64,000 nucleotides of DNA. Source: Amycolatopsis rifamycinica. Its GTDB lineage: Bacteria > Actinomycetota > Actinomycetes > Mycobacteriales > Pseudonocardiaceae. Both the position numbers and the translations under genes were made by a program. The stretch covers positions 124,001 through 188,000 of the forward strand of contig NZ_JMQI01000043.1 in NCBI RefSeq assembly GCF_000695625.1. Reading direction: 5' to 3'. Under the pieces are notes generated by a model. That model saw only the letters and a program-made list of their open reading frames with translations, searched no databases and was not told the DNA's origin. This document shows, piece by piece, positions 1 to 8,162 of the stretch (its first letter is position 1; every line of letters begins with the position of its first letter).

Positions 1-1
1 G

Positions 2-901
2 CGCGTGTTCACGACGCGGCAGGTCGAGAACCTGCGGCCGCGGGTCGAGGAGCTGGCCGAGGAAATGGTCACCGGCATGGTCGAGGCCGGGCCCGGTGCC
101 GACCTGATCGAGCACCTCGCGCAGCCGCTGCCGATCACCGTCATCTGCGAGATGCTCGGCGTCCCGCAGGACGACCACGACCTCTTCCGCGGCTGGACCG
201 ACGTCATGCTGAGCGTCGGGCACCGGTCGTCCGGGCAGGTCGGCGCGGCCGCCGGGAAGCTGCGGCGGTACCTCGAGGACCTCATCGCGGCCAAGCAGCG
301 GAACCCGGCCGACGACCTGCTGACCGTGCTCATCACCGCGCGGGACGAGGACGACTCGCTCAGCACCGAGGAGCTGCTCGCCTTCGCCGAGACCATGCTG
401 ATGGCGGGCTACCACGCGACGACGTCGGAGATCGCGCACGGCGTGCTCACGCTGACCGAGCAGCCGGGTGCGGTCCGGCGGCTGGCCGAGCACCGCGGCG
501 AACTGCCCGCCGCCGTCGACGAGCTGCTGCGCTACTCGCAGGCGGGCGGCGGGGTCGGGCCGATCCGGATCGCACTGGAGGACATGGAGATCGGCGGTGT
601 CGGGATCAAGGCGGGCGACGCGGTGCTGCCGTGCATCAACTCCGCCAACCGCGACGAGAGCGTCTTCGCCGCCGCCGGAGAGGTCGACCTGACCCGCACC
701 CCCAACCCGCACCTGGCCTTCGGGCACGGCATCCACCACTGCCTCGGCGCGCACCTGGGCCGGGTCGAGCTGACCGTCGCACTGGACCGGATGCTGACCC
801 ACTTCGGCGAGTTCCGGGTCGGGCCGGTTCCGCCAGCCGAACTCGGGTGGAGCGCGAACCGTGCCTTCACCCGGCCGGACACCCTGCCACTGCAGTGGTG
901 A
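2..901 (+). CDS. Cytochrome P450 (5' end missing)
   Basis: C-terminal ~300 residues of a P450; full-length bacterial P450s are about 400 residues, so the N-terminal quarter lies upstream of the window. The reading frame is open to the first base and the first residues (VFTTRQVENLRPRV) match the region after the C-helix. Visible landmarks are the I-helix oxygen-activation segment AGYHATTSE, the ExxR of the K-helix (ELLR) and the heme-ligand loop FGHGIHHCLGAHL with its Cys. Family role: oxidation using electrons from a ferredoxin, acting in the cytosol. It sits 40 nt before an O-methyltransferase, so it probably tailors the aromatic polyketide made by this cluster. Substrate cannot be read from the sequence. 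Confidence 0.93.
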   Translation, partial: RVFTTRQVENLRPRVEELAEEMVTGMVEAGPGADLIEHLAQPLPITVICEMLGVPQDDHDLFRGWTDVMLSVGHRSSGQVGAAAGKLRRYLEDLIAAKQRNPADDLLTVLITARDEDDSLSTEELLAFAETMLMAGYHATTSEIAHGVLTLTEQPGAVRRLAEHRGELPAAVDELLRYSQAGGGVGPIRIALEDMEIGGVGIKAGDAVLPCINSANRDESVFAAAGEVDLTRTPNPHLAFGHGIHHCLGAHLGRVELTVALDRMLTHFGEFRVGPVPPAELGWSANRAFTRPDTLPLQW

Positions 902-941
902 CCCCTGTTGATCACTCCACGCAAGGGAAGGACCACCGTTC

Positions 942-1982
942 ATGACCACCACTGCTGACCAGGGCACGGTCTCCGCGATCAACGCGCGGCCGCTGATCGA
1001 GCTCGGAACGTCGTTCTGGGCCGCCAAGACGCTGCTGACCGCCGTCGAGATCGGCCTGTTCACCACGCTCGGGGCCGGCTCGGCGTCCGAGGAACAGCTG
1101 CGGGAGAAGCTGCGGCTGCACCCGCGGTCGTCGCGGGACTTCCTGGACGCGCTGGTCGCCCTCGACCTGCTGGAGCGCGAGGACGGGCTGTACCGCAACA
1201 CCGCCACCACCGGCTACTTCCTCGACGAGAACAAGGAAACCTTCCTCGGCGGCTGGATGCGGCAGGCCAGCAAGCACCTGTTCCGCGCCTGGGGCGGGCT
1301 CACCGAGAGCCTGCGGTCGGGCAAGCCGTACATCGGCTGGGACACCGCGGACTACTTCGAGCGGCTGTACGAGGACATGGAGGAGCGGCGCAGCTTCATC
1401 GCCGCGATGGACGCGTGGACCACGCACATCGCGACCGAGCTGGCCGAGGGCATCAACTGGGCCGAGCACAAGACGTTCGTCGACGTCGGCGGCGCACGCG
1501 GCAACCTGTCGGCGTCGCTGGTGAAGGCCCAGCCCCACCTGGACGGCGTCGTGTTCGACCGCCCGGAGATCGCGGAACTGTTCCACGAGCACATGGCGGC
1601 CAAGGGCACGACCGGCCGCGTCGGGTTCGTCGTCGGCGACTTCTTCACCGAGCCGATCCCGCCGGCGGACGTGCTGATCTTCGGGCACATCCTGCACGAC
1701 TGGAACGACGAGGAGCGCGCGACGCTGGTGCGCCGCGCGTACGAGGCCGTCAACCCCGGCGGCATCGTGGTGATCTACGACCGGATGATCGACGACGACC
1801 GCCGCGTCAACAAGGTCGGGCTGCTGGGCTGCCTGAACCTGCTGGTGGTGACCCCGGGCGGCTCGGAGTACACGATCGCGGACTGCCGCAAGTACGCCTC
1901 CGACGCCGGCTTCGCGTCGACGACGACGGTCCCGCTGTTCGACGGCCTCGAGACCGCGGTCGTCTGCCGGAAGGCCCGCTGA
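942..1982 (+). CDS. SAM-dependent O-methyltransferase (polyketide tailoring)
   Basis: 346 aa, the usual length for the acetylserotonin/DnrK-type O-methyltransferase family. An N-terminal helical dimerisation/winged-helix domain (about 1-110) precedes the Rossmann SAM domain. The SAM loop is VDVGGARGNLSASL, and HILHDWNDEE is the characteristic active-site segment. An AGGGAAGG ribosome-binding site lies before the ATG. It overlaps the next gene by one base (TGATG), so the two are translationally coupled. It is a paralogue of the minus-strand methyltransferase at 2459-3466; together they imply at least two methylated hydroxyls in the product. The acceptor is unknown. Confidence 0.92.
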   Translation: MTTTADQGTVSAINARPLIELGTSFWAAKTLLTAVEIGLFTTLGAGSASEEQLREKLRLHPRSSRDFLDALVALDLLEREDGLYRNTATTGYFLDENKETFLGGWMRQASKHLFRAWGGLTESLRSGKPYIGWDTADYFERLYEDMEERRSFIAAMDAWTTHIATELAEGINWAEHKTFVDVGGARGNLSASLVKAQPHLDGVVFDRPEIAELFHEHMAAKGTTGRVGFVVGDFFTEPIPPADVLIFGHILHDWNDEERATLVRRAYEAVNPGGIVVIYDRMIDDDRRVNKVGLLGCLNLLVVTPGGSEYTIADCRKYASDAGFASTTTVPLFDGLETAVVCRKAR

Positions 1983-2338
1983 TGCCGTACGTCGCGATCA
2001 CCTACGACATCAAGAGCGGCTGCGAGGACGAGGTCGCGGAGGTCTTCGCGGACTTCCAGCGGCCGAAGTCCGCGGTGGTCCCGGACGGGGGCCGCATCCT
2101 GGCGACGGCGGTGTTCATCCGGGACGCGACGCTGGTCCGGTTCATCGAGTACGAAGGCGATCTGGACGCCGTGGCGCGGTTCATGGCGATGCAGCCGGGG
2201 GTGCGGGAGGTGGAGCGGAAGCTGGCGCCGTTCCTGAACAACCCGCGGGACACCGGGACGGTGGAAGGCTTCGTCCGGACGTTCCGGGCGAGCATGCTGC
2301 GGTGCATCACGCAGTTCGCGGTGCCACGGGCGGCCTGA
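1982..2338 (+). CDS. SchA/CurD-like polyketide biosynthesis protein
   Basis: 118 aa small protein starting MPYVAITYDIKSG. This opening and the later RFIEYEGDLDAVARFMA segment are typical of the SchA/CurD family, related to WhiE ORF I and found only in type II polyketide clusters, where members are proposed to help cyclise or oxidise the polyketide. The start ATG overlaps the stop of the upstream methyltransferase. A paralogue at 9655-10041 shares the MPY(V/A)AI start and overall layout. The exact reaction is not established for the family. A strong hairpin follows the stop. Confidence 0.85.
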   Translation: MPYVAITYDIKSGCEDEVAEVFADFQRPKSAVVPDGGRILATAVFIRDATLVRFIEYEGDLDAVARFMAMQPGVREVERKLAPFLNNPRDTGTVEGFVRTFRASMLRCITQFAVPRAA

Positions 2339-2350
2339 GCCGGCACGGGA

Positions 2351-2380
2351 GCGGGCCGGGATCTTCGGATCCCGGCCCGC
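2351..2380. terminator. Hairpin terminator, 13-bp stem with TTCG loop
   Basis: Perfect 13-bp inverted repeat (arms 2351-2363 and 2368-2380, GCGGGCCGGGATC and its complement) closed by a TTCG tetraloop, 13 nt after the stop codon and between convergent genes. No long T-tract follows, as is common in high-GC actinobacteria. Probably works in both directions. Confidence 0.8.
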
Positions 2381-2412
2381 TTCGCGCGTGCGCGCACCTT
2401 TTCCGGGTACGA

Positions 2413-2447
2413 CTCGACCCCCTGACCTGGGTGGCCAGGGGGTCGAG
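2413..2447 (-). terminator. Second hairpin, likely terminator for the minus-strand methyltransferase
   Basis: Perfect 12-bp arms CTCGACCCCCTG (2413-2424) and complement (2436-2447), 11 nt beyond the stop of the leftward gene. With the hairpin at 2351-2380 it insulates the convergent transcription units. Confidence 0.65.
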
Positions 2448-2458
2448 CCGGGGCAGCG

Positions 2459-3466
2459 TCAGGGCTTGCGCAACCACACCAGGGTGTCGTAGTCGCCCAG
2501 TGGCTTGGAGAAGAACTCCGTGAAGCCGACCTCCGCGGCGTGCTCGCGGACCTCCGAGGCCGGGTACTCCGAACCGCCGTCGCTGACCAGCAGCATGTCG
2601 ATGCTGATCACCAGGTTCTCCACGTGCCGCGGGTCCTCGTCCAGCATGCGGTCGTACACCAGGAGCGTGCCGCCCGGGTTCACCGCCGCCGCGGCCTTGT
2701 GCAGGATGCGGCGGCGGTGGTCGCGGTCGAAGTCGTGCAGGATGTGGCCCAGCACCACCAGGTCGGCCGTGGGCAGGTCGTCGTGGAAGACGTTGCCGCC
2801 GTGGAACTCCAGGCGCTCGGTCAGGCCCAGGTTCGCCATGTGCTCGTCGAAGAACGGCTCCATCGGCGGCAGGTCGAACACGTGCCCGTACAGGCCCGGG
2901 TTCGCCTTGACGATCTGGCTCGCCATGTTGCCGCGGCAGCCGCCGACGTCGAGCATGGTCTTGAACCGCGACCACTCGAACGCCTCGATCAGCTGCGGGC
3001 CGAGCACCTGGGTGAGCGCGTCCATCATGCGGATGAACTGGCCCAGCACCTTCGGGTTCGCGATGACCTGTTCGAAGTCGCCTTCGGCGGTGGGCTTGCC
3101 CGTGCGCAGCGCCTCGGTGAGCCTGCCCCACGCCGGGTACAGGTTGTTGTTCGCGCGGTGCATGAAGCCGCCGACGTACTCCGGGAGGTGCGTCACCAGA
3201 TGGCGGTCGGCCCCCGGCGCGTTGCGGTACCTGCCGTTCTCCTTCTCCAGCAGGCCCAGCGCGGTCAGCAGGTTCAGGAAGTCGCCGAGCCCGCGGCCGT
3301 GCAGCGCCAGCTTCTCCTTGATCTCCTCTTCGGTCGCCGGCCCCGGGTGCAGGGTGGTGAACAGGTCGAGTTCCACCGCGGTGAGCAACGCCTTGGCATC
3401 GCAGAAAGCGTTGCAGAGCCGGATGATGCCTGCCGGGGTACTGACGTCCGGTGCGGTACTCGTCAT
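2459..3466 (-). CDS. SAM-dependent O-methyltransferase, second copy
   Basis: 335 aa from the ATG at 3466, chosen because an AGAAGGGAAC ribosome-binding site precedes it; an in-frame upstream ATG at 3532 would run into the promoter repeats. It has the same two-domain architecture as the gene at 942-1982: N-terminal dimerisation domain, SAM loop LDVGGCRGNMASQ and HILHDFDRDH active-site segment. It is the only gene of the polyketide region transcribed leftward, and is divergent from the SDR gene at 3654. The shared intergenic region carries inverted heptamer motifs (see 3523-3617), suggesting that one activator turns on both directions. Predicted to methylate a phenolic hydroxyl of the aromatic polyketide. 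Confidence 0.92.
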   Translation of the reverse strand: MTSTAPDVSTPAGIIRLCNAFCDAKALLTAVELDLFTTLHPGPATEEEIKEKLALHGRGLGDFLNLLTALGLLEKENGRYRNAPGADRHLVTHLPEYVGGFMHRANNNLYPAWGRLTEALRTGKPTAEGDFEQVIANPKVLGQFIRMMDALTQVLGPQLIEAFEWSRFKTMLDVGGCRGNMASQIVKANPGLYGHVFDLPPMEPFFDEHMANLGLTERLEFHGGNVFHDDLPTADLVVLGHILHDFDRDHRRRILHKAAAAVNPGGTLLVYDRMLDEDPRHVENLVISIDMLLVSDGGSEYPASEVREHAAEVGFTEFFSKPLGDYDTLVWLRKP

Positions 3467-3522
3467 GCCGGGTTCCCTTCTGGAGAATTCGCTCGGCCAG
3501 TGACCAGGCCGGATCTCGTGCC

Positions 3523-3554
3523 ACCGTTCCACCGCGAGGTGGAGCGCAACTCGA
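3523..3554 (-). promoter_or_regulatory. SARP-type promoter element, leftward (putative)
   Basis: Read on the minus strand: TCGAGTT (3554-3548), 4 nt, TCCACCT (3543-3537), 8 nt, AACGGT as a poor -10 (3528-3523). The heptamers are 11 bp apart. TCGAGTT is the mirror of the rightward copy at 3586; the two form a perfect 13-bp inverted repeat (3545-3557 / 3583-3595). The second heptamer and the -10 match weakly, so this half is less certain. Confidence 0.4.
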
Positions 3555-3585
3555 ACCGGCTTGGAACGGCCGCCTCCACCCGGGT

Positions 3586-3617
3586 TCGAGTTGCGGTTCA
3601 GCGCGCCTTGCCAGGCT
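3586..3617 (+). promoter_or_regulatory. SARP-type promoter element, rightward (putative)
   Basis: TCGAGTT (3586-3592), 4 nt, TTCAGCG (3597-3603), exactly 8 nt, CAGGCT as a -10-like hexamer (3612-3617). SARP activators such as ActII-ORF4 and DnrI bind TCGAGCG-like heptamers spaced 11 bp apart with the last one 8 bp from the -10; the spacing here matches. It would drive the operon starting at 3654. Confidence 0.55.
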
Positions 3618-3653
3618 CACCGCCAAGTTGCTGATCCGGGAGGAAGGTGCGGC

Positions 3654-4391
3654 GTGGAGCATGGACTGCGGGGCAAACGGGTACTGGTGACCGGGGGAAC
3701 CAAGGGGATCGGGCGGGCCACGGTGCTCGCCTTCGCCCGGGCCGGGGCCCGGGTGCTCGCCGGCCACCGGACCGGCGACGAGGCGGCGGAAAGCCTGGCG
3801 CGCGAACTGAAAGCGCTCGGCGAGGACCACAAGCTGGTGCAGGCCGACGTGACGCGCCGCGCCGACGTCGCGCAGCTGGCGGAGACCGTGCGCGCCGAGT
3901 GGGGCGGGCTCGACGTCGTCGTCAACAACGTCGGCGTCGACGGCGGTGTCCCCTTCGGCGAGATCAGCGACGCCGAGTGGGACCGGCTCATCGACCACAA
4001 CGTGACGTCGGCCTACCTGGTCACCCAGGCGGTGCTGGACCTGCTGGCCGACGGCGCTTCGGTGGTCAACGTCGGCTCGTCGGTCGCGTTGCGCGGCCGC
4101 GTCAACGGCGTGCACTACACCGCGTCGAAGGCGGCCCTGATCGGCTTCACCCGCGGCCTGTGCAAGGAACTCGGTCCGCGCGGCATCCGCGTCAACACCG
4201 TCGCCCCCGGCCTCACCGAGACCGAGCCGGGCGCCGGCCTGCCGCCGCACGCCGTCGAGCGGATCGTCGGGATGACCGCGCTCGGGCGGATCTGCCAGCC
4301 CGACGACGTCGCCGGAGCCGTGCTGTTCCTCGCCGGTGACACGTCGAAGTACATCAGCGGGGTCACCCTCAACGTCGACGGCGGGGTCTGA
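3654..4391 (+). CDS. SDR-family ketoreductase
   Basis: 245 aa from GTG 3654, chosen because GGGAGGAAGG ends 6 nt before it; an upstream in-frame ATG (3561) lies within the promoter repeats. It has a classical short-chain dehydrogenase fold: nucleotide-binding TGGTKGIG near the N-terminus, NNVG, and the catalytic Ser with HYTASK (Tyr-x3-Lys). The C-terminus ends in the common DGG. Family role: NAD(P)H-dependent reduction of a polyketide carbonyl or dehydrogenation of an alcohol. The first gene of a long rightward operon, it overlaps the next ATG (TGATG). A paralogue is at 13928-14680. Which carbonyl is reduced is unknown. Confidence 0.9.
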   Translation: MEHGLRGKRVLVTGGTKGIGRATVLAFARAGARVLAGHRTGDEAAESLARELKALGEDHKLVQADVTRRADVAQLAETVRAEWGGLDVVVNNVGVDGGVPFGEISDAEWDRLIDHNVTSAYLVTQAVLDLLADGASVVNVGSSVALRGRVNGVHYTASKAALIGFTRGLCKELGPRGIRVNTVAPGLTETEPGAGLPPHAVERIVGMTALGRICQPDDVAGAVLFLAGDTSKYISGVTLNVDGGV

Positions 4392-5635
4392 TGCCCACCG
4401 GGCGGCGCGGCCTGCGGGTCGTCGTCATCGGCGGCGGGGTCGGCGGCCTGTGCCTGGCCCAGGGCCTGCGCAAGGCCGGCATCGAAGTCTCCGTGCACGA
4501 ACGCGACGGCTCGGTCCGCGGCCGCAACCAGGGCTACCGGCTGCACATCAGCCCGGACGGCGAACGGGCGCTGCGCGAGTGCCTGCCCGAGCGCGTGCAG
4601 GCGCTGCTGACGGCGACGGCGAACAGCCGTTACGGCTACGGCATGGCGGTCTACGACGAGCAGCTCGCTCCACAGTGGACGCCGGAGATGAGCGATCCAC
4701 GGGCGGGAGCGGCCGACAAGGTCGACGCCGTCGACCGCGTCACGCTGCGGCGGGTCCTGCTCGCCGGGCTGGAGGACGCTGTCCACTTCGGAAAGCGCTA
4801 CCTCCGCCACGAGGTGCTGGCCGACGGGACGGTCGGCGTGCGGTTCGCCGACGGGAGCGTCGACACCGGGGACGTGCTCGTCGCCGCGGACGGCGCCGGC
4901 TCGGTGATCCGCCGGGCCCAGGGCTTCGCCGAGCCGCGCGACCTGGGCGTCCGCACGATCTTCGGCCGGATCCCGATGACCGCCCGGCTGCGCGTCGAGC
5001 TGCCGGAGATCCTGCAGGACCGGTTCACCTGGGTGATCGGCTCGGACGAGCACAAGCTCGGCCTGATGCCGATGGTCTTCCGGACCGAACCGGCGACGGC
5101 GGCCGCGCGGCTCTGGCCGGAGCTGAGCCTGCCGTCCACCGAGGACTACTTCATGTCGGTGTTCTCCATGCACCGCACGGCGACCGGGATGCCGGACGAG
5201 CAGTTCCTCTCGCTGAGCGGCGCGCAGCTGTGGCGGCTGGTCCAGGAGCGGACGGCCGGCTGGCACCCGCACCTGCGGGCGGCGCTGGAGCACGCCGACA
5301 TCCCCGAGACGTTCCCGGTGGCCGTCCGCGCGACCGCGCCGATCGAGCCGTGGGAACCGGGCCCGGTGATCCCGCTGGGCGACGCCGTCCACGCGATGCC
5401 GCCGTCCGGCGGGGTCGGGGCCAACACGGCCGTGCGCGACGCGGCCACGCTCACCCGCGAACTGCTCGCGGCCGACCGCGGCGAGCAGCCGATCGCCGCG
5501 GCGGCCGAGCGGTACCAGGACGAAATGCTCCGCTACGCCACGGACGCGGTCGCCATGTCGCTGCAGGTGGCCAAGTGGTCGCTGAAGCGGATCGATTTCG
5601 ACGAGTCGGTGCTCCCGGCGCACGCGGCCGGCTGA
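4391..5635 (+). CDS. FAD-dependent monooxygenase (UbiH/PHBH-like)
   Basis: 414 aa. The N-terminal dinucleotide fold has GGGVGGL (about residues 14-20); VAADGAGS is the second FAD contact and PLGDAVHAMPPSGGVGAN the GD motif. This is the class A flavoprotein monooxygenase layout. In aromatic polyketide clusters such enzymes hydroxylate rings or perform Baeyer-Villiger-type insertions; in xanthone-forming pathways a relative opens a quinone ring. Start overlaps the SDR stop. It lacks the longer C-terminal thioredoxin-like domain of the related gene at 6540, so the two probably act on different positions. Confidence 0.88.
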   Translation: MPTGRRGLRVVVIGGGVGGLCLAQGLRKAGIEVSVHERDGSVRGRNQGYRLHISPDGERALRECLPERVQALLTATANSRYGYGMAVYDEQLAPQWTPEMSDPRAGAADKVDAVDRVTLRRVLLAGLEDAVHFGKRYLRHEVLADGTVGVRFADGSVDTGDVLVAADGAGSVIRRAQGFAEPRDLGVRTIFGRIPMTARLRVELPEILQDRFTWVIGSDEHKLGLMPMVFRTEPATAAARLWPELSLPSTEDYFMSVFSMHRTATGMPDEQFLSLSGAQLWRLVQERTAGWHPHLRAALEHADIPETFPVAVRATAPIEPWEPGPVIPLGDAVHAMPPSGGVGANTAVRDAATLTRELLAADRGEQPIAAAAERYQDEMLRYATDAVAMSLQVAKWSLKRIDFDESVLPAHAAG

Positions 5636-5657
5636 CCAAGGACAGGAGGGACGAGTC

Positions 5658-6515
5658 ATGGACATCGGAGTTGGCCTGCCCAACACCGTTCCCGGCACGG
5701 ACGGACGGCAGCTGGTCGAGTTCGCCGCCCGTGCGGACGAGCTCGGGTTCAGCACGCTGGCCGTGCTCGACCGGCTGGTTTACGACAGCTACGACGCCAC
5801 GGTGGCGCTGGCCGCGGCGGCCGCCGCGACCACCCGCATCACCCTGGCCCCGACCATCCTGCTGGCCGGCTACTGGCCCAGCGCGGCGCTGCTGGCCAAG
5901 CAGCTGGCGAGCATCGACCGGCTCTCCGGCGGGCGGCTGGTCGTGGGCGTCGCCGCCGGGGGGCGCGAGGACGACTTCCTCGCCACCGGCGTCGACTTCC
6001 ACACCCGGGGCAAGTGGCTCGACCAGCTCCTCGACGAGCTCAAGGAGATCTGGGCGGGCCGCGGCCCGGTGCCCGGCATCGGCCCCAAGCCCGCGAACGG
6101 CGAGGCCGTCCCGATCTGGGCCGGTGGCAACTCGCCCGCGTTCGTGCGCCGCGCCGCGAAACACGGCATCGGCTGGGTGTCCGGCGGCGGTCCCGTTTCG
6201 CGCTACCCGCAGCAGGCCGGCCAGGTCCGTGCGGCGTTCGCCGCCGCGGGCCGCACCGACACCCCCAAGATGGGGGCGCTCACCTACGTCGCCCTCGGCG
6301 AGGAGCGCAAGGCGGCCGGCGGCCGCTACCTGCTCGACTACTACTCCTACATGGGCGAGAAGGCGCAGTTCCTCGCGAACGGCGTCATTTCCGACGAGAC
6401 GCGCCTGCGCGAGGCTATCGACGCCTACGCCGAAGCAGGCTGCGACGAACTGCTGCTCTTCCCCTGCACGTCCGACGTGGACCAGCTCGAGGAGCTGGCG
6501 AAGGTCTGCCTGTAA
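5658..6515 (+). CDS. LLM-class (F420/FMN) flavin oxidoreductase
   Basis: 285 aa luciferase-like TIM barrel starting MDIGVGLPNTVPG, with GFSTLAVLDR and the LSGGRLVVGVAAGG strand-turn typical of the LLM class. Actinobacterial members often use F420H2, which this sequence cannot prove. An AGGACAGGAGGG ribosome-binding site precedes the ATG. It lies between two FAD monooxygenase genes in one operon, suggesting a reductive or oxidative tailoring step on the polyketide or supply of reduced flavin. Confidence 0.85.
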   Translation: MDIGVGLPNTVPGTDGRQLVEFAARADELGFSTLAVLDRLVYDSYDATVALAAAAAATTRITLAPTILLAGYWPSAALLAKQLASIDRLSGGRLVVGVAAGGREDDFLATGVDFHTRGKWLDQLLDELKEIWAGRGPVPGIGPKPANGEAVPIWAGGNSPAFVRRAAKHGIGWVSGGGPVSRYPQQAGQVRAAFAAAGRTDTPKMGALTYVALGEERKAAGGRYLLDYYSYMGEKAQFLANGVISDETRLREAIDAYAEAGCDELLLFPCTSDVDQLEELAKVCL

Positions 6516-6539
6516 CCGGCCGCGAGCAAAGGAAAACGC

Positions 6540-8162
6540 ATGACTGACATCCAAGTGCCGGTGCTCGTCGTCGGGGCGGGCCCGGTCGGCATCTCGACCG
6601 CGCTGTTCCTCGCGCGCCACGGCGTCGCGCCCCTGCTGGTCGAGCAGCGCGACGGCACGTCCACGCTGCCGCGCGCGCCCGGGCTGCAGGCCCGGACCAT
6701 GGAGCTGTTCCGCGCCGCCGGGGTGAACGAGGAGATCCGCGCCCTCGAGGTCGGCGACTCCCACCCGTACTTCGAGGGCGGCATCATCCAGGTCCGCACC
6801 TTCGCCGAGATCGACGACGCCGAGGTGCTCGAAGCGCCGTCGCTGGACGGCCCGACCGTCAGCCCGGAACGCGTGATGGGCTGCGGCCAGGACCGCTACG
6901 AGCGGGTGCTGGCCGAGCTGGCGTCCAACGCCGGCGCCGACATCCGGTTCGGTACGCGGCTGACGTCGTTCACCCAGGACGAAGACGGCGTCACCGCCCG
7001 CATCAAGGACCTGGCGACCGGCGAGGAGAGCACGGTCCGGGCCGGCTACCTCGTCGGCGCGGACGGCGCGGGCAGCAAGATCCGCGCCGCCCTCGGTGTC
7101 GAGCGCACCGGCATCGGCACCGTCTTCAACGCGCTGAGCGTGTACTTCCGCGCGCCGCAGCTGACGAGCGTGCTCAAGGACCGCAAGTTCATCCTGTGCT
7201 ACGCCACCGCCGCGCCCGGCACGCTGCTGGGCCTGTCGCGGCTGCACGGCGCCGACCCCTGGCTGGCCGCGCCGCTGTACTTCCCGGAGAAGGGCGAGAC
7301 GCCCGCGGACTACCCGGACGAGCGGTGCGTCGAGATCGTGCGCACGGCGGCCGGGGTGCCGGACATGGACGTCGAAATCGTCGCGAAGGTGCCCTGGCAG
7401 GGCGCGCAGCTGGTGGCCGAGACGTTCCGCCGCGGCCGCGTGTTCCTTGCGGGCGACGCCGCCCACGTCCACCCGCCCGCCGGTGGGTTCGGCGCCAACA
7501 CGGGCATCCACGACGCGCACAACCTGGCCTGGAAGATCGCCGCCGTGCTGGCGGGCCAGGCCGGTGACCCGCTGCTGGACAGCTACGACGCCGAGCGGCG
7601 CGGGGTCGGCGGGGCGATGGCCCGCCAGGCCATGGTGCGCAACCGCATCCGGCACGGGTACGCCGACGAGGAGACCCGGGCGTCCCTGGTGGACGACATC
7701 ATCATCACGCTCGGCTACCGCTACCACTCCGACGCGATCACCGGCGGGCAGCCGGACGCGCCGACGCTCAGCCCCGGCCTGGAGCTGGCCGGCGAACCCG
7801 GCACCCGGGCTCCGCACGTCTGGCTGGAGCGCAACGGCGGACGATTGTCCACAATAGACCTGTTCTGGGACAGGTTCGTGCTGCTCACCGCGTCGCGGAC
7901 CAACGGGTGGGTCGAGGCGGCCGAACGCGTCGCCAAGCAGACGGGCCTGCCGCTGGACGTCCACGTCGTCGACGGCCGCGAGCTGACGGCCGTCGACCGC
8001 GACTGGGCGCAGGCCTACGGCGTGTCGGAGGACGGCGCGGTGCTCGTGCGGCCGGACGCCTTCGTCGCGTGGCGCTCGGCCGGCAAGGTCGCCGACCAGG
8101 ACACCGTGCTCGCCGCGGCGCTCACCCGCGCCAGCGGCCTCCCGCCCGAGGGTGCGGCGTGA
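6540..8162 (+). CDS. FAD-dependent aromatic polyketide hydroxylase (PgaE/TcmG-like)
   Basis: 540 aa, the usual length of aromatic hydroxylases with a C-terminal thioredoxin-like domain. FAD-binding VVGAGPVGIS is at about residues 10-19, the VGADGAGSK motif is mid-protein, and FLAGDAAHVHPPAGGFGAN is the GD motif. Relatives use NADPH and O2 to hydroxylate polyketide rings. The GTG of the transporter gene overlaps its stop by 4 nt, indicating co-translation. Confidence 0.9.
   Translation: MTDIQVPVLVVGAGPVGISTALFLARHGVAPLLVEQRDGTSTLPRAPGLQARTMELFRAAGVNEEIRALEVGDSHPYFEGGIIQVRTFAEIDDAEVLEAPSLDGPTVSPERVMGCGQDRYERVLAELASNAGADIRFGTRLTSFTQDEDGVTARIKDLATGEESTVRAGYLVGADGAGSKIRAALGVERTGIGTVFNALSVYFRAPQLTSVLKDRKFILCYATAAPGTLLGLSRLHGADPWLAAPLYFPEKGETPADYPDERCVEIVRTAAGVPDMDVEIVAKVPWQGAQLVAETFRRGRVFLAGDAAHVHPPAGGFGANTGIHDAHNLAWKIAAVLAGQAGDPLLDSYDAERRGVGGAMARQAMVRNRIRHGYADEETRASLVDDIIITLGYRYHSDAITGGQPDAPTLSPGLELAGEPGTRAPHVWLERNGGRLSTIDLFWDRFVLLTASRTNGWVEAAERVAKQTGLPLDVHVVDGRELTAVDRDWAQAYGVSEDGAVLVRPDAFVAWRSAGKVADQDTVLAAALTRASGLPPEGAA

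Noticed and set aside
5451..7964. 837-aa open frame on the minus strand
   Set aside because: Antisense to two clear FAD monooxygenases and an LLM enzyme; Arg/Gly/Ala-rich translation typical of high-GC shadow frames.
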